A stretch of DNA of 64,000 bases from Atriophallophorus winterbourni (lineage: Eukaryota > Platyhelminthes > Trematoda > Plagiorchiida > Microphallidae). Positions 19,816 to 32,528 of the stretch are shown here, in pieces; the stretch's first letter is position 1; the number at the start of each line of letters is the position of its first letter. The stretch lies in the NCBI GenBank assembly GCA_013407085.1, contig JACCGJ010001447.1, positions 1 to 64,000 on the forward strand, given 5' to 3'. The notes under the pieces were generated by a model. That model worked only from the letters and a program-made list of their open reading frames with translations. It was not told the DNA's origin and searched no databases. The position numbers and the translations under genes are program-made.

Positions 19816-22405
19816 TTCTTCTTCTTCTTCTGGATCGAATGCAAAAGGGATACAATCCCGTTTGAGCTCGTCCACATCAAGAAAACATGTGTGACTCCTG
19901 CTGACAATGCAATACTTGAGAGCATAGGACCAATACCACATTAATTCAGGGATCAGGTCCATCCTTCTCAACAAATGCAGATCCAACGCGGTCTTGAATA
20001 GCTGTTCAGATGGTAGAAGCAAGAGCTCATTCGGCAGCAAGTTTCAAATGTTCAACACCTTCGTGGATAGCGTGATCTCATTACTCAGCTTAGGACTGTA
20101 ATGTTTCTGCAACATGAGGTCATGTTGACGAGTTCTCGGTTCACGTAACATTATGAAGAACCGGAGGAACTCGTCGTCATATTGACCAAGAAGAATCCGG
20201 CGTGTAACGAGCAGATCATATTTTTCTCTTCGAAGTTCTAGGGATAAAGTTTCAGTAAGCTCCCTCTGTCATCCTACAAGAGGTAGCGCATACCATGAAG
20301 AATTTAGATACCCTCCTTTTGTACCATCTTCAAGGAGTCGCGTTTGCCTTTCAACTGAGGAATTCCATATTCTAACGTGTGCCGAGAAGAGCTTGTGAAA
20401 CTAAAGCGGTTAAAGACTAAAGATGAACGCTGTATGGCCCAGAGCATCCTAAGAGACCTGCAGATTATCCTACGAGTTTGTGCCTTTGACTTTAGGGAAG
20501 CCAAAACCAGAATCCTTAAGTCTTTTTTAGTACGTAACCACTATATTATGCTTATTTCCAAATTGTATTCCCTAGTCATGCGAGCGAAAACCTATGCGAA
20601 TGACGACTGACTTGTCCTCATTTATAAGCAATGTGCAGCGATTTGTCAAATTGACTAAGTAATCGACTGCTCGCTGCAGTTGCTAGTGGCCATCGCGTGA
20701 ACGGAAAGACGCTCACAGTTTTAGGTCATCCGCGAATAAAAGACAACATATGACGCCGTGTCTGAAAAGTAGCTCATGAAAATTTTGAATAATAACGGCC
20801 AAAAACATATCCCTGTGGCACAGATGAGCTCGCTATCACCTCTGAAGGCAAATCGCCATGCACATTTACACGGCTTGACTGCCATGAAATGACCGCCATG
20901 AATGTCTCGATCCACTTAAGAAGACACCCTTGAAAACCTAGACCCTCCAATTTGACGAGCAACCGGTGTAAGACACAGTCGAATGTCATGCTAAAGTCGA
21001 TAAAAACAACAGGCACAGAATCCGTCAAGCACACCAGCTTTCTCGCACCAGGAACAAGTGACTTACGCATGAGCGATCTTTGGTGAATCCATGATGTTGT
21101 GGACAGCAACGCCCATACTCTGAAAGATTTTTCTCTGTTTCGACATTGATCGACTTCTGTAAAGATTTTCCGATCACATAATTCATTGTGACCGACCTGT
21201 ATTAGCAGGACAACCAGGGTTCTCAACGATAAACATAGAATTTATAATACCTTGATTCAATTCCTGTGGTAGAACCCATAATATTAAAGATTTGTAAACA
21301 ATCTAGCCGGGGATTTCACAAGAAATCTGAAAGCGCTTGTAAAATCAATGGATAAATTCCTTCTGTGCTTTGCGCGGATGGTGTGTCTACCTGTTGCAAC
21401 TGAAGTCTAACCGTCTGTCAATCTACATTGAGATCAGAAAGGAGCGCACTGTTCTTATCAACAGAAGGGGATCATTGTTTTCAAGACAGTACACGGAGGC
21501 TTAACCAGGGATTAAGCTTTCAAACCATCCTCATCAATGTTTAGCGCACTATTATCAATCAGATTATGTATGTATGGTGATGCAAATAGGTGTTTCGGTG
21601 CACAGGTAGACTTGTCAAGCAATCGCTGATCGTACAGCAAAAGTTTGCTGCGTTTTAATGCAGTGCAGAGATTTCTAGATTGTCAATAGTTGTCTTAGTC
21701 GGTGGCGTTTCTCCAGATTATGAAAACCTACTACAGCCTTTGACTTTGCGCAACAAGCTTTCGAAGTTCTTGTCAAACCAAGAAAACCCTTCGCTTTAGT
21801 TCGACGCATTGTAAACGAAACAGCTACCTCAATAACTGTCCAGATATTTTTCCGATCACTATCCAAAAATATTCAACATCAGCTGATTGATAGAGAGACA
21901 ATCGAGAGAGGTGGTAACATCACGCCACCTATCCGCGTCCACCTCCCAAAAATTGCTTTTGGGAATGTAATCTAGTGCTCAACCACTGTTACGCTTCCAT
22001 CGACAAATTAAGATGGCATGGTCCCTACAACCTAACGTTTTTTTCAATCTCAAGCGGCATTGGAGTCAATATGAAATACAAAACTGACTTACACCTATTA
22101 GGTCCTACACTATTCGGATGAGGAACATGCTAAACGAATTCATCAAGTTCGTTTCACAAGGTCTTTGCGTTAAAATAAATCAATTTTAAAGGTCCAAAGA
22201 CCTGCACAGGCATATCGTCTGAGCCTACTAACGAACGTTTGGCCTCATTCTATCAACATAGAAATCAACAACGCGCATTTTTGGCTCGCCAGACTCCATG
22301 CGCTCTAAAATCTTTTTAATAGCTTTTCGCATTTTTATAAGTTCATTCGGTGAGATATCACACAGGATTCGTGGTTCGCTACCCTTCAAACTGAAACCTT
22401 GTCTT
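19816..22405 (-). pseudogene. CR1-D LINE, decayed, unit A
   Basis: Right to left: ORF1 end containing ILCDISPNELIKM and EPKMRVVDFYVDRM (about 22,230-22,390); ORF2 start with LIYFNAKTL (about 22,170), the endonuclease Asn motif; linker (21,675-21,870); RT with FIDFSMTFDCV and SSVPQGYVFG (20,800-21,050); then the thumb (20,300-20,510). The tail at 19,816 is a GAA/TTC repeat. Frames are broken throughout. The better-preserved relative at 57.8-59.2 kb gives the reference order. Confidence 0.7.
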
Positions 22406-24190
22406 TAGCAGTAAGTTCAATTGCACAGCGGAGTCTAACACAAATTTTAAAGTCTTGGGTAATCACATGGCGCTGGCCATTGGCCTAGACGAAATGCTGT
22501 GCGTATCGTCACACCTTTTCTCCTTCGTCGTAAAAGGGGTGCAAGAGCATAGTTAATGGAAATTGCGTTCCCGTGTAATCCTGTTCATCGCAAAATGTGC
22601 TCTTTGTTTTGTAAATCTTTTGTTATTGTTACCGATTACATTAGTGGGCTGCGTTGGCTTCTCGACTTATTTGAGTCCATGAACGTTCCTTGCACTGTCA
22701 GAAATTAATCCATATTTTGAAAGGAGTGCAGGTAAGTAAGCAACATTTTCAAAAGTGCGCACAGAGTTGGCTTGCACGCCAGTTTGCTACACACATGATG
22801 AGTGGTCTTTGCCAACCTTTGAGGGTGAGCCACTATCTACGTTCACGCCATTGAGCATTTAGGGATATTAGCAGAAGCAGTGTTGACTTGAGGCTGACTT
22901 TCCTGCGAACTTGACAATAGCCGGTGGAAGGCATATTTTACGTATCGTGCAAATGATATCGAATGAGTTATTTTGGAGCCAGCGATGCATATCTGGCTTC
23001 ATTCTACCACATCTATTATGCACCTACTTTAAACATATTTTACACTGAATGGATTCAGCGTTATCTGCAAGCTGTTTTGAACGTACAATACAAGAATCCC
23101 CTCAGTGAGCAGCTAAGTCTCAATTCTCTTGAGACTTCCTTGCTGCATGATCTAATTTAGCAGATTAACTAGTCGTGACTATATTGGAATCCTTCGAAAA
23201 ATGCAAAAAATTCTCGTTATAATCTGGAAATATATCTGATGGCCTCAAGAATATTATAAATATTCTAAAAATATGATGTTCCACTTAGACGACCTTAAGT
23301 TTAAATTTATATATGAAACTAATATGAAACTCTCTGACCCCATATATCATTTGTGTATCGAGCCAGAATATGTTCAAGGCCAAACTTCACAAGTATAAGT
23401 TGACCAAAACCAACATCGCAACTCAATACATAGGCTGCCCTTCCAATTTGAGCAGGAATCTTTGTTGTTATTATGCATTCCTATTATTTTATTATATGCT
23501 TACTTGCATTATTTTATTTTAATTTAAATTTACTTTTAAGATAATTCAAGCTTTTAAATGCTTTGAAACATCCGCTGAAGTAGGCTGAGATAAGCCGATG
23601 AGTTTGTAGAGGCATTGAGGTTTTTTGTCTGACACACACTCAGACTGATGATCCAATTCTTCAATTTCAAATTCAAGGTGATTTCGGCACAAATTCTAAT
23701 GAATGTCCTAATTGATTATTTAATTGTTTGAATTAGAAGCTTAGATTGTTGTCGACCAATCAGATGTGAAGAGCATAACGATTTTTCTCGTAATAACAAG
23801 CAGCGCTCAAGGGAACAGATGAAATCCTGATCTTTGTGCCATGGGATTTGTTTGTGTGTGATGCTACCCAAGTCGTGAGTGAGAGAGAACCACAACCGTA
23901 CTTGAACTCGTCTATTACCCGAATGAATGAATGAATATCACAATGTGTATACACTAAACGGTAACCGCATTATGCTTAGCGATCACTGTTGAGTCATGAA
24001 TAGTCGATATCGCGCGATTATTGCTCATCGCTTCGTACGCGATGCGACGCACGTTCGCTGCTCCGCAGTGCTATATAAATCAATACTGTTTCTCTCACAA
24101 CCGTTACGTGGCTCAATTTCTAAAAACGATTCGCACTGCTAACATTCGCTGCTTTTGTTGAGTCGATGTTAAACGTTTATCGCGTATTCT
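22406..24190. other. Unit A distal spacer, no gene recognised
   Basis: Contains a very AT-rich tract near 23,460-23,545 and, at 24,071-24,079, a TATATAAAT sequence conserved at the matching place in unit C (55,407). A 65-codon plus frame at 22,963-23,160 is interrupted in B and C by TAG. A 64-codon minus frame at 23,760-23,954 is also open in B but altered in C. I do not call either a gene. Confidence 0.35.
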
Positions 24191-24620
24191 AATATGCCAG
24201 TGTTGTTGATTTTCTAACCTGAACACAAAATCAATGTTAGTTGATAAACAATCTAAATTTTCTATTTATCTCACGGAGCGATCAGCATTCAAATGATCCG
24301 ATACACAGAACCCCATGACTAGCGATAAGACCATCCTTTCGTGTGAACAACAAATTCGACCATTTGTTGTTATTCACTTGAGATGCCTGAAGTGTGAATA
24401 TTTTGCTCAGTAAGCACACATTCAGAATTTTTTTGTGAATATTAAAGTTTAATAAACGAGAACTACTGTTCTTTGTATCAGTGAATCAAGGGCGGATAAT
24501 TTGGAATGTGAATAATGATTCTGATAGTTACAAGATTCAAAAATGTACATCGGGTCGAATGATAAACTATATCAAAAATTGTTAAACATTATTTTCAAAA
24601 GAGGTAAACCTACTTGTCCA
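24191..24620 (-). repeat. CR1-B copy 2, 3' non-coding end
   Basis: Same module as 3,946-4,390, 39,075-39,490 and 57,537-57,795. It leads directly into the CR1-B coding remains on its right and shows no coding frame. Confidence 0.55.
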
Positions 24621-26440
24621 TGTGGGCATCTAGTGATCTCTTTAAAACGTCAATGCTTCCAGATTGTAACATGTGAGTAAGTAAACTGTTTCGAACTTGC
24701 ATATTTGCGGCAGTTCAACCTGCTCTGCTGTTGGTAAAGTTCGATTGATGACTACGTAGTTGTGTGTTACGGAATAGATGAAACAAACGATTGTAAGGAT
24801 GATTTGTTTGATTGGGTAGTGTCCAAATAACGATTAGTGCTCCTCGTTGCCGTCTGTATTGAGCTAAATTCAAATTCAATATTTTAAGTCTCTTTCGTGC
24901 GGATAATTGGAAAGTCCCAGGACCAGGTTTGTAGCTCTGTGTTGTGGAGTTTCCAATAGCTGGGAATATTTTTCAATCAATGATCCCTTGCTGGTATGGT
25001 ATATTTGATATGAGGACGGGTGTAGGTAAAAATCAATTTGTAGATAATGTTAGCGTCAAACGAACCTATGACTGTTCTAAGGAGTTCCAAGTTGCTATTA
25101 GCTTTGCTGGCAGCCAGTGAAATTGCATTGAGTTTCCTGTGTCAGGTTGGATAATCACGCGTAAATCTTTTTCGGAGGAGGCGGTTTTTATAAATTTACG
25201 CCGTGGAAAATATTCTTTTTCCAACTTGCTGTTGAGCGACAATAGGCTGCATTTCAAAGCATTCAGTGGCATAACGTTGTATACGGACCAGGTGTAAATT
25301 TCATCGTTATCCCGTTGCAGTTTCTGCGTAATAGCTGTGGAGTTTATCTTGCGCAAAGCTTAACGTTATCAGCGAAAATAAAGACAGATGACTGCCCTAC
25401 AGTAGGCAAGTCGTTTATATATATATATTAAAATTAAAAGCGGTCCGAGGACTGATCCTTGTGGGACACCACAGGCAACTTTAGTCGACTCGGATAGTTC
25501 ATTTTTGACTCTCACGTACATCTCACGGGATATCATCCATTAATTAATCTATGCATGGAGTTTAACCTGTACTCCGTAGGTGAGTAGTTTCGACGAAAGT
25601 ATATCGCGACTGACACGATCAAAAAGCTTTTAAGAAATCGATATAAATCACGTCCACGGAGTTGCAGGCATCCAGTAGCTCAGACGAAGCTTTTTTTGCT
25701 AATAGCCAGTTTTCAGGCAAGATAGTTTTTTCCTGAATCCATGCTGTGCCTTGTAGATGGAATTATCAATCTCAAAGTGATTCCACAAGGCATCAGCTAT
25801 GATGGACTCCATTACTTTCGAGAGCACTGGTAATAAAGCTATCGGACGATAGTTTAATATATTTTTTCTCTCGGCATCCTTGTAGATTGGACTGATCAGG
25901 GCAGTTTTTCAAGTTTCTGGCTTAAAGCTCTGCTCGAACATTATCGTGAACACGTCAGACGTCGATATTGCCAATTCGGAAGATAGATTATACAAAATGT
26001 TTAGGTGTTTGAAAAACGTTGAGGGGAAATTCCATCCCGTAAAGAATTGGCAGCCTGCAGCTGTCAGAGTTTAAAGTCTGTCCATATGTCGACACTTGTG
26101 AGATTATTGATGTAAATTGTTTTCGGAAAACGTTCGCACAATCTTTGAATGATGTCAGTATGCCAGTAGCAGAGGCCAGTGGCGGTTTTCCCATTTTAAC
26201 ATTCCGGAGGTCGATTACGTTTTTGTACAATGCTTTTGGATACATAACGTATTTTTCGACCAGACTGATTTGGTAATCTTTTCTGTCTTTTCGAATGAGG
26301 CACACACACTTATTTTGCAAAAAGGTGTAGTTCCAACAAGTTAGCCCAGACGGATCTACCAAGTATTTCTACAAGGCATTGTCACGCTTGCACATCCATT
26401 TCCGAATACTGCTTCTGAGAGGCTTTATTGGACGCTGTTT
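24621..26440 (-). pseudogene. CR1-B copy 2, ORF2 RT half
   Basis: Same order as copy 1: C-terminal block (24,640-24,880), thumb with DLRVIIQPDTGNS (25,066-25,356), GVPQGSVLGPL region (about 25,445-25,480), and linker DRKDYQISLVEKY with ALYKNVIDLRNVKMG (25,988-26,362). Stops and frameshifts throughout. It is cut at 26,440 by the BEL/Pao insertion and continues at 29,482. Confidence 0.75.
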
Positions 26441-26445
26441 GCTGC

Positions 26446-26859
26446 CGCCAATACGGTCCGGGGAAACTTGAGTTTACGTCAAAGTATTCAGTCACGGTAT
26501 AGGCACCAATGTGTCTAATGAACGGTTGAGTCACGCGTCCAAACCCACCAAAATATTGACAAGACAATACGTGGGACAATACGGTATTATTGAAACGAAA
26601 TAATTATTCAATAAAAATAGCAAACCTCAATTATTCCGCTTCGTACTGAATCCAAAGACAACGAATATTCAATAGCAACAAATACAGCTAAATGTCACAA
26701 CTTCAACTGCGCGCGAACGGCCAAAGAAAGATGCAAAAAGTTGACCCAAAATCAAATAACTTCAAATCGTTCAGTAAAACAAAACGATAAAAATGAACAA
26801 AATGCAGGAGATTCGAACGTTTGATTTTAAATAAAATAATTGGAATTCTGCCTTTTACA
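26446..26859 (-). repeat. BEL/Pao 3' LTR
   Basis: 414 bp; on the minus strand it starts TGTAAAAGGC and ends near CGTATTGGC. It is very similar to the other LTR, with a handful of substitutions, pointing to a relatively recent insertion. Confidence 0.8.
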
Positions 26860-27057
26860 TCGCCCCCCGAAATCCGCACCGGATTTCACAAAGGTTAACA
26901 ATGCACATGCTCTGGTTCCCTAAGGTCATTATTCATTCTTCAACTCATATGCTAGAACAAACGCGTAGATGTTACTTTCGGAATTAAAGTGAGATAATGT
27001 CATCATGCACAAGACGTTCTCCATGCCTCACACACATAACAAAATTCACCAGCTCTT

Positions 27058-28659
27058 TTAGGCAAATCCGAAACACAAAATGCGTATGACCACAGTAGAT
27101 TTATCGCAACCTAATGGTGCTAGCGAGAGTTCTGTTGTCCCAGATTCTAGATAAAAATCCGAATTCAGCGTTCGAATATGTAGGACTTCTTTTTCGAGTT
27201 GAATTCCCAATTCAACAAGAAGGCTACTTTTCACAAGAGATACATCAGATCCGTTATCCAACATGGCATATGTATCTACTGCGCCTCGTGGTCCCAGTAC
27301 GGTAACAGGGAATGTGCCCAGACGGACACGATCAAAACGAGCACTCATACTGTTACATCTTAGCGAATTTTGATCAGTTCCTTTCTTGTGCATATGTAAC
27401 AAGTAATTATGCCTCCCATTACAACCAGAGACAGAGCAGAACACATTCTTGCGGCAATCTATAGCTCGATGACCGGTAAGAAGACATAAGAAACAAGCCT
27501 GATATTTCTTGACAACGTTCCACCGACCAGTCACATCGTAAGATTTGAACATGTCACAATTATCCAAATCGTGTTTATCACCACAAACATAACAACTGCT
27601 GTCAAGGTTCGATTGAAACTGGCCCGTGCGGTTAACTGTAGCATGAACTCGCGAAAAGTCTCTACTTGTCTTCTCCATCTTCTTTACATTCGATTTGGTC
27701 GCAATTTGACCGAAGCGACTACGACATATACGTGCCTCGTCCGCTATAAACCGCTGCAGGTCATGAAATTTAGGCTGACGGTTGCCTTGGTTGATCACAT
27801 CAACTAATCTGGCCCAACGATCCTGCAGTTCATATGGTAATTTATAGACGATCAACTCAAGTGTCATCAAAGAATCAAGGTCCGCCTCGTAATTCATTTG
27901 AGAGAGAGCAGTCTCACAGTTCTGCATCTCCATCGAAAGTTGAGTCAGCGAGACCCCGTTTGTTCTTGCGTGTGACAGATAGGAAGTCAGACGGTCAATC
28001 ATCGACCGGGTGATGGCATGAGATTGTCCATAGAGCTCGGTTAGAATCTCTTTAGCTCTTTTATAAGCGGATTCGGACGGCAGCATACTACACCCGTCAA
28101 TGGCGTCTCGCGCTTGACCTCTACAATAGTGTAGCAAGTATATCATGCGTTGGCCTTCATCAAACACATTACGTTCGAGGAAGTTTTCGAACTGTCGAAT
28201 AAATTTCCAGTATTAACATATATTACCATCAAAATACTGTAATTCTACTCTTGGCAACACCGGCGCCGCACGTTCAGCTAGCTTAGTTGATCCTTTATGC
28301 TCGTATTGAAACGTAACCGACTTTTGATTATCTTTGACGGTCATATCCGACGTACTGCATCCAGCAATGGGACCAAAATCACCACCCTCCGACTGTTCTA
28401 ATCTGCGTCAAGCTAATCTAGTAACATTCGAGGCTTTAAACAATTCTAATTCTAGCTCTCGACGTCTCTCTTCCTCAACTATTTGCGCTTGCAGAAGCTT
28501 TAGCCTAGGATTATCATTATTTGAACTAGCTACCGAACCAGAGCATGAAACACTATCAACCAATGTAAAATTATTGACTTGCCCGTCCAGCAGAATCTTC
28601 TCATCGTGTTCCTTTGGTTTCTTTGACGAGCTCTTCTCCATTTTCCCCATTCGTTCCAA
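27058..28659 (-). pseudogene. BEL/Pao gag and protease, two in-frame stops
   Basis: The N-terminal gag piece starts MERMGKMEKSSSKKPKEH (28,659) with a charged coiled-coil-like stretch. One TGA near 28,410 and one TAA near 28,215 lie in the same frame as the downstream part, which is then open to 27,058. Order: DUF1759-type gag (RMIYLLHYCRGQARDAIDGC), two zinc knuckles (CYVCGDKHDLDNC and CFLCLLTGHRAIDC), a third Cys-His cluster (CSVSGCNGRHNYLLH), then an aspartic protease of DUF1758 type with the active-site stretch AMLDNGSDVSLV. The frame ends at IRILCFGFA, just after the protease, where pol is deleted. Confidence 0.85.
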
Positions 28660-28683
28660 CGAAGCAAATTGAGTACTGTTACA

Positions 28684-29476
28684 GCCAATACGGTCCGGGG
28701 AAACTCGAGTTTAACGTCAAAGTATTCAGTCACGGTATAGGCACCAATGTGTCTAATGAACGGTTGAGTCACGCGTCCAAGCCCATCAAAATATTGACAA
28801 GACAATATGTGGGACAATACGGTACTATTGAAAGAAAATAATTATTCAATAAAAATAGCAAACCTCAATTATTCCGCTTCGTACTGAATCCAAAGACAAC
28901 GAATATTCAATAGCAACAAATACAGCTAAATGTCACAACTCCAACTGCGCGCGAACGGCCAAATAAAGATGCAAAAATTCATTCATTCATTCAGTCCTCT
29001 CCGTGCCGGGTGGCACATGAGGCGCAGACAACTTCACGCCAGTGGTTCCGGTCTGTCGCTGATTCCGTTGCCGTCTGCACCGTGAATCCTTGTGCATGTA
29101 GTTCGCGTTCCAACGTTCTGCGCCAGTTTCTTGGGCCGTCCCCTTTTTCGTTTTACCTTGCGGATGCCCAGTGCATGGCTACCTTCGTAAGGAAACTGGG
29201 ATCCATCCTGCAGACATGACCGAACCATCGGATCTGTTGTCATCGTTTCCGTAGCAATGTAGGTTTTATGGGATAGGGTTGCTAGCCCTAAGCCCAACCC
29301 TCCTCCTTTCTCAGACGGGCTTGGGACCGTCCTTGGCGGAGTTAAGATGCAAAAAAGTTGACCCAAAATCAAATAACTTCAAATAGTTCAGTAAAACAAA
29401 ACGATAAAAATGAACAAAATGCAGGAGATTCGAACGTTTGATTTTAAATAAAATAATTGGAATTTTGCCTTTTACA
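28684..29476 (-). repeat. BEL/Pao 5' LTR, interrupted by a short RTE-derived element
   Basis: Matches the LTR at 26,446-26,859 except for the 366-bp insertion plus target duplication at 28,966-29,355. Confidence 0.8.
28966..29355 (-). mobile_element. Short RTE-derived non-autonomous element with 12-bp duplication
   Basis: The insert 28,978-29,343 is flanked by AAGATGCAAAAA on both sides. On the minus strand it begins with the end of an RTE-type 5' untranslated region (as at 13,660-13,700), jumps to the last part of an RTE coding frame (KRKRGRPK; then RELHAQ and RHGED endings similar to 62,843-63,094), and ends in ATGA/GAAT short repeats. The entire coding middle is absent. Its tail and target duplication indicate movement by LINE machinery, in the manner of a SINE. 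Confidence 0.75.
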
Positions 29477-29481
29477 GCTGC

Positions 29482-31500
29482 ATATTATTTTCACATTCGA
29501 TGATGAATCAATGATAATAATACGGAGTTGGCTGTCAAACGTTTCTCAGATTTTCTTAGCTGATTTGAGTTCAAGGAAATCCCATCGATTTGCAGTAGTA
29601 AGAGCTCGAACGAGGACATAGTTCACAATTTTATTTTTTCGTTGAGTATTTCCTACTGGTTCGTATTGATAAATATAATCAAATGTCATGACAACATGAT
29701 CACCCAATCCGAGTGGAGCTGTATAGGAAACAGATTCTATCATGAGTCCTTCGTTTCTTAGTATGCGGACCAGGGTAGATGGGGTTTGTTCAGATCGAAA
29801 TCGCGTTGGTTATTGTGCATTGTTGTAAAGAGGGGTGCAAGTCATTATTTCTTGAAGAAATCTTTTGAATGAATCGTCACCTGTAATGTGTGTTGCAAGT
29901 GTCGGTACGATAAAATCACCGAGAAGGAGCACATGTGAGTATAGGAGCTTCAATGTAAAACGTATTGCATTAAAAAGAACAGTGGCAGTGGCAGATGGTG
30001 AAGAAGGGGGGCGATAAATCAATGCTTAGAGGCAATTAAGTTTATCATGCAAGTCAACAAAGCAAAACAATGTATCTTGGACAACTAGCTCAGGGGGAAA
30101 AGTATAGTGCAGTTGATGCTCTCATGTAAGTAGAGGAGGACACCGCCACCTTTTACTGTTCGTTCTTTTCGTTGAATCATCATGTGTGGGATTTTGAATT
30201 CAAAGTCGTGTATAGAATCACTCAACGAGATTTCTGTCACTACAATTAAATCCCAAGACGCCGCGGTCGCACGTGAATGAAGTTCAGTGAACTTGCCCAG
30301 AAAGCCCTGAGCATTGGTGTAATAGAATGATAGAGATTTGATTTTTGTTTCAGAAGAAGAACTGATAGTAGTGTATTCGCCGACTCAGAATTGGTCGGCT
30401 GCTCCAGGTTTTTTCTCCAGGGTGCATTTGATTGACTTGGTGGCGAAGTCAATTCAGGAACGATCATTTTCGTGCGTTTTATATCGTATACAGCCCGAAT
30501 ACGAATTTCAGGAGGTGTGCATTTTCGGCATTGATACCACGCCTCTAGTATTCTATCCTTCATCTCATCTGTGCGGAATGTTATTTTGAGAGGAGGAGGC
30601 TGATGCGATCCCTTTTTCGGTTTAAGGTGCATAACATGAGTCGTTATTATGTCCTTTAAACCTAGGATCTCTTGTAAAAATCTCCATTCACTGCAATCGT
30701 GTTGCAGACGTGTGCTGGATTCTACTCCGTTCGAAATGCGATTTAGAGCCTCTTTTGCTATTTCCGGATTATTACGACGAATTTGTCGTTCTTTCCACGG
30801 AACGTCCGGAAATATTCGCACAGCCGATTTGTTTAACTCCAAGAGGGATAAGGCGAGCAACATATTTTCTACATCTTGGCATTAGCATTACACGCAGTAT
30901 CCTGGGTGTGTTCGCACGAAGTGAGTTCGGGGTTCTAAATAATCGGGTCAGCGATGCATGTGAGGCAGTGATGCGTAAGCTTTCATTGTTTTCTGTCATC
31001 TGCTTCGCGTTGCTTTAGAGCTGGCGAAGTTGATTCAATGATATTACAGTTAGATCTTCAATGTTTGCCTTTAAGGGAATTTTAGTGTTCAAACTCTTCG
31101 GTCTTAGCTGCTGCACATTCTTTGATAATTCAGCACTTCCATTCAATTGACTACTGGTGTGATTTACAGAATCATTGGTCGTACCGATCTGTTGGTAGGG
31201 ACTTTTGATGATTCCTGGAGAAATCAGTGTTTCAGTAGTAGTTACAGATTTCCTGTAATACTTACGGTCAATGAGGTTTTGAACTGGCTCCAGCGCTTTC
31301 TCACTCGCAAATGTTTGGAAAGACTCTAACGTGTTTTCAAGCCGTTCAGGATTCGCTCCTACAGCGAACATGCATCTTTCAATAATTGCATCAAAGATTT
31401 CGGCTCTTGATAAATCACTAGTTACTTTTAATCTGCATGGATTGCATATATAGCAGATGCCTGGTAATTTTCTCATTATTAATCAGAGTCACTGATTCGA
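29482..31500 (-). pseudogene. CR1-B copy 2, endonuclease and ORF1
   Basis: Minus strand: endonuclease pieces with SYTAPLGLGDHVVMTFDY (29,546-29,743) and MIYRPPSSPSATATVLFNAI (29,810-30,022). Then ORF1 in two frames: the C-terminal half 30,246-30,863 (IFPDVPWKERQ, PPPLKITFRTDEMKDRI) and the N-terminal half 31,015-31,476 (GICYICNPC PHD remnant, MFAVGANPERLENTLESF). This is the best-preserved ORF1 of the CR1-B family here and parallels the ORF1 at 371-2,056. Confidence 0.75.
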
Positions 31501-31539
31501 GTGATAAATAGTTGTAGAGCAAGTATGCACATCACTTCA

Positions 31540-31872
31540 ATATGAGCCAAGTTATTCCGTCGACCCCGAAGACTTTCCCGTCTTTAGATGGAATAATGCA
31601 TGATGGACGCGTTCCGACGTGACATTTGTTTCACCGAGGGCCACTGCGGTCGAGATGGATTGATTTTTGGTGTGAATTACATGTTTTCTGGAACTAAATA
31701 CACATGAATAAACATGTGTTTTTCTAATGATGGTATTTTTGGTTCAACTAACTTGTTCACGGCCGTAACTCCTGGTTTTACCTTAGCTATATCTTTAACC
31801 ATACCATAGAGGATTTTGGGGTTCAACTTCCTCATGCGCAATAATCTTTCCATGTAGTACAACTTGTCTTGG
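31540..31872 (-). mobile_element. CR1-E fragment, unit B
   Basis: Same internal linker scrap as 16,905-17,240 (NPKILYGMVKDI, KVKPGV) at the same place relative to the small gene. Confidence 0.65.
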
Positions 31873-32470
31873 AAGACAAATATGCTGTTGTGATGTTATG
31901 AGTTGTGTACGACATCTAGCGGAAGAAACCGAGATATTGTTTTAAGGCGAAGTTGATGGCTTCGTTTTTTTTTACGACACAGCCCGCGTTTGGGAATAAC
32001 CTAGCGTGATCCGACTACATTAGTTTTTTAGACCTTGTAGTTTGTGTGAGCCGATGAGGTTCTGAGCATGCAATATTCATTACCGTGATTCCCAAGTTCA
32101 CACAAAGTGAATGAAACCAAGGAAAATATAATGAATATTAAATACAGTGTGCATATATTGTGGTGCTCACATTCACATCCCTTACACAACACAACCAGTT
32201 TCCTGCTGATGACTTTTAGCAGAACGCAACAGTAAGTTCTTTGTGTCAACATTGAAACAGTGGTATAGTGGTAACGAAATGTATACTGGATGCCACTGAT
32301 TATTTGGGTTCAAATACAGAATCAGAAAGGGTTCCATGGCCGAGCAATCAAAAAGCTTATAAATGACCATGTGGGGATGTGAGCACCACAGTCTGCATAG
32401 TTTATCGAGAAACCAATCAAGACTATTTCGAATCAATGTAAAGTAGCCAATCAAATGTGTGCGTGACCCA

Positions 32471-32477
32471 TATAAAA
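32471..32477 (+). promoter_or_regulatory. TATA box of small gene B
   Basis: TATAAAA 52 nt before the start codon at 32,529, identical in position to unit A. Confidence 0.6.
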
Positions 32478-32528
32478 CAGTTAACCTGCACAGAAAGAGT
32501 TAGAACTAACACAACGATATAATTCGAT

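Larger units (their letters stand above)
26441..29481 (-). mobile_element. BEL/Pao LTR retrotransposon, gag-protease only, GCTGC duplication
   Basis: Two direct repeats, 26,446-26,859 and 28,684-29,476 (the second enlarged by an inserted short element; 415 bp without it), bound a minus-oriented internal region of 1.8 kb. GCTGC lies on both sides (26,441-26,445 and 29,477-29,481); the empty site is at about 41,310 in CR1-B copy 3. A purine-rich run next to the left LTR (26,860-26,875 read on the minus strand) fits the polypurine tract. Reverse transcriptase, RNase H and integrase are missing altogether, so the element is non-autonomous. Confidence 0.85.

Noticed and set aside
22963..23160. 65-codon plus-strand frame in unit A
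   Set aside because: Units B and C have TAG in the same frame and the residues match nothing I know.
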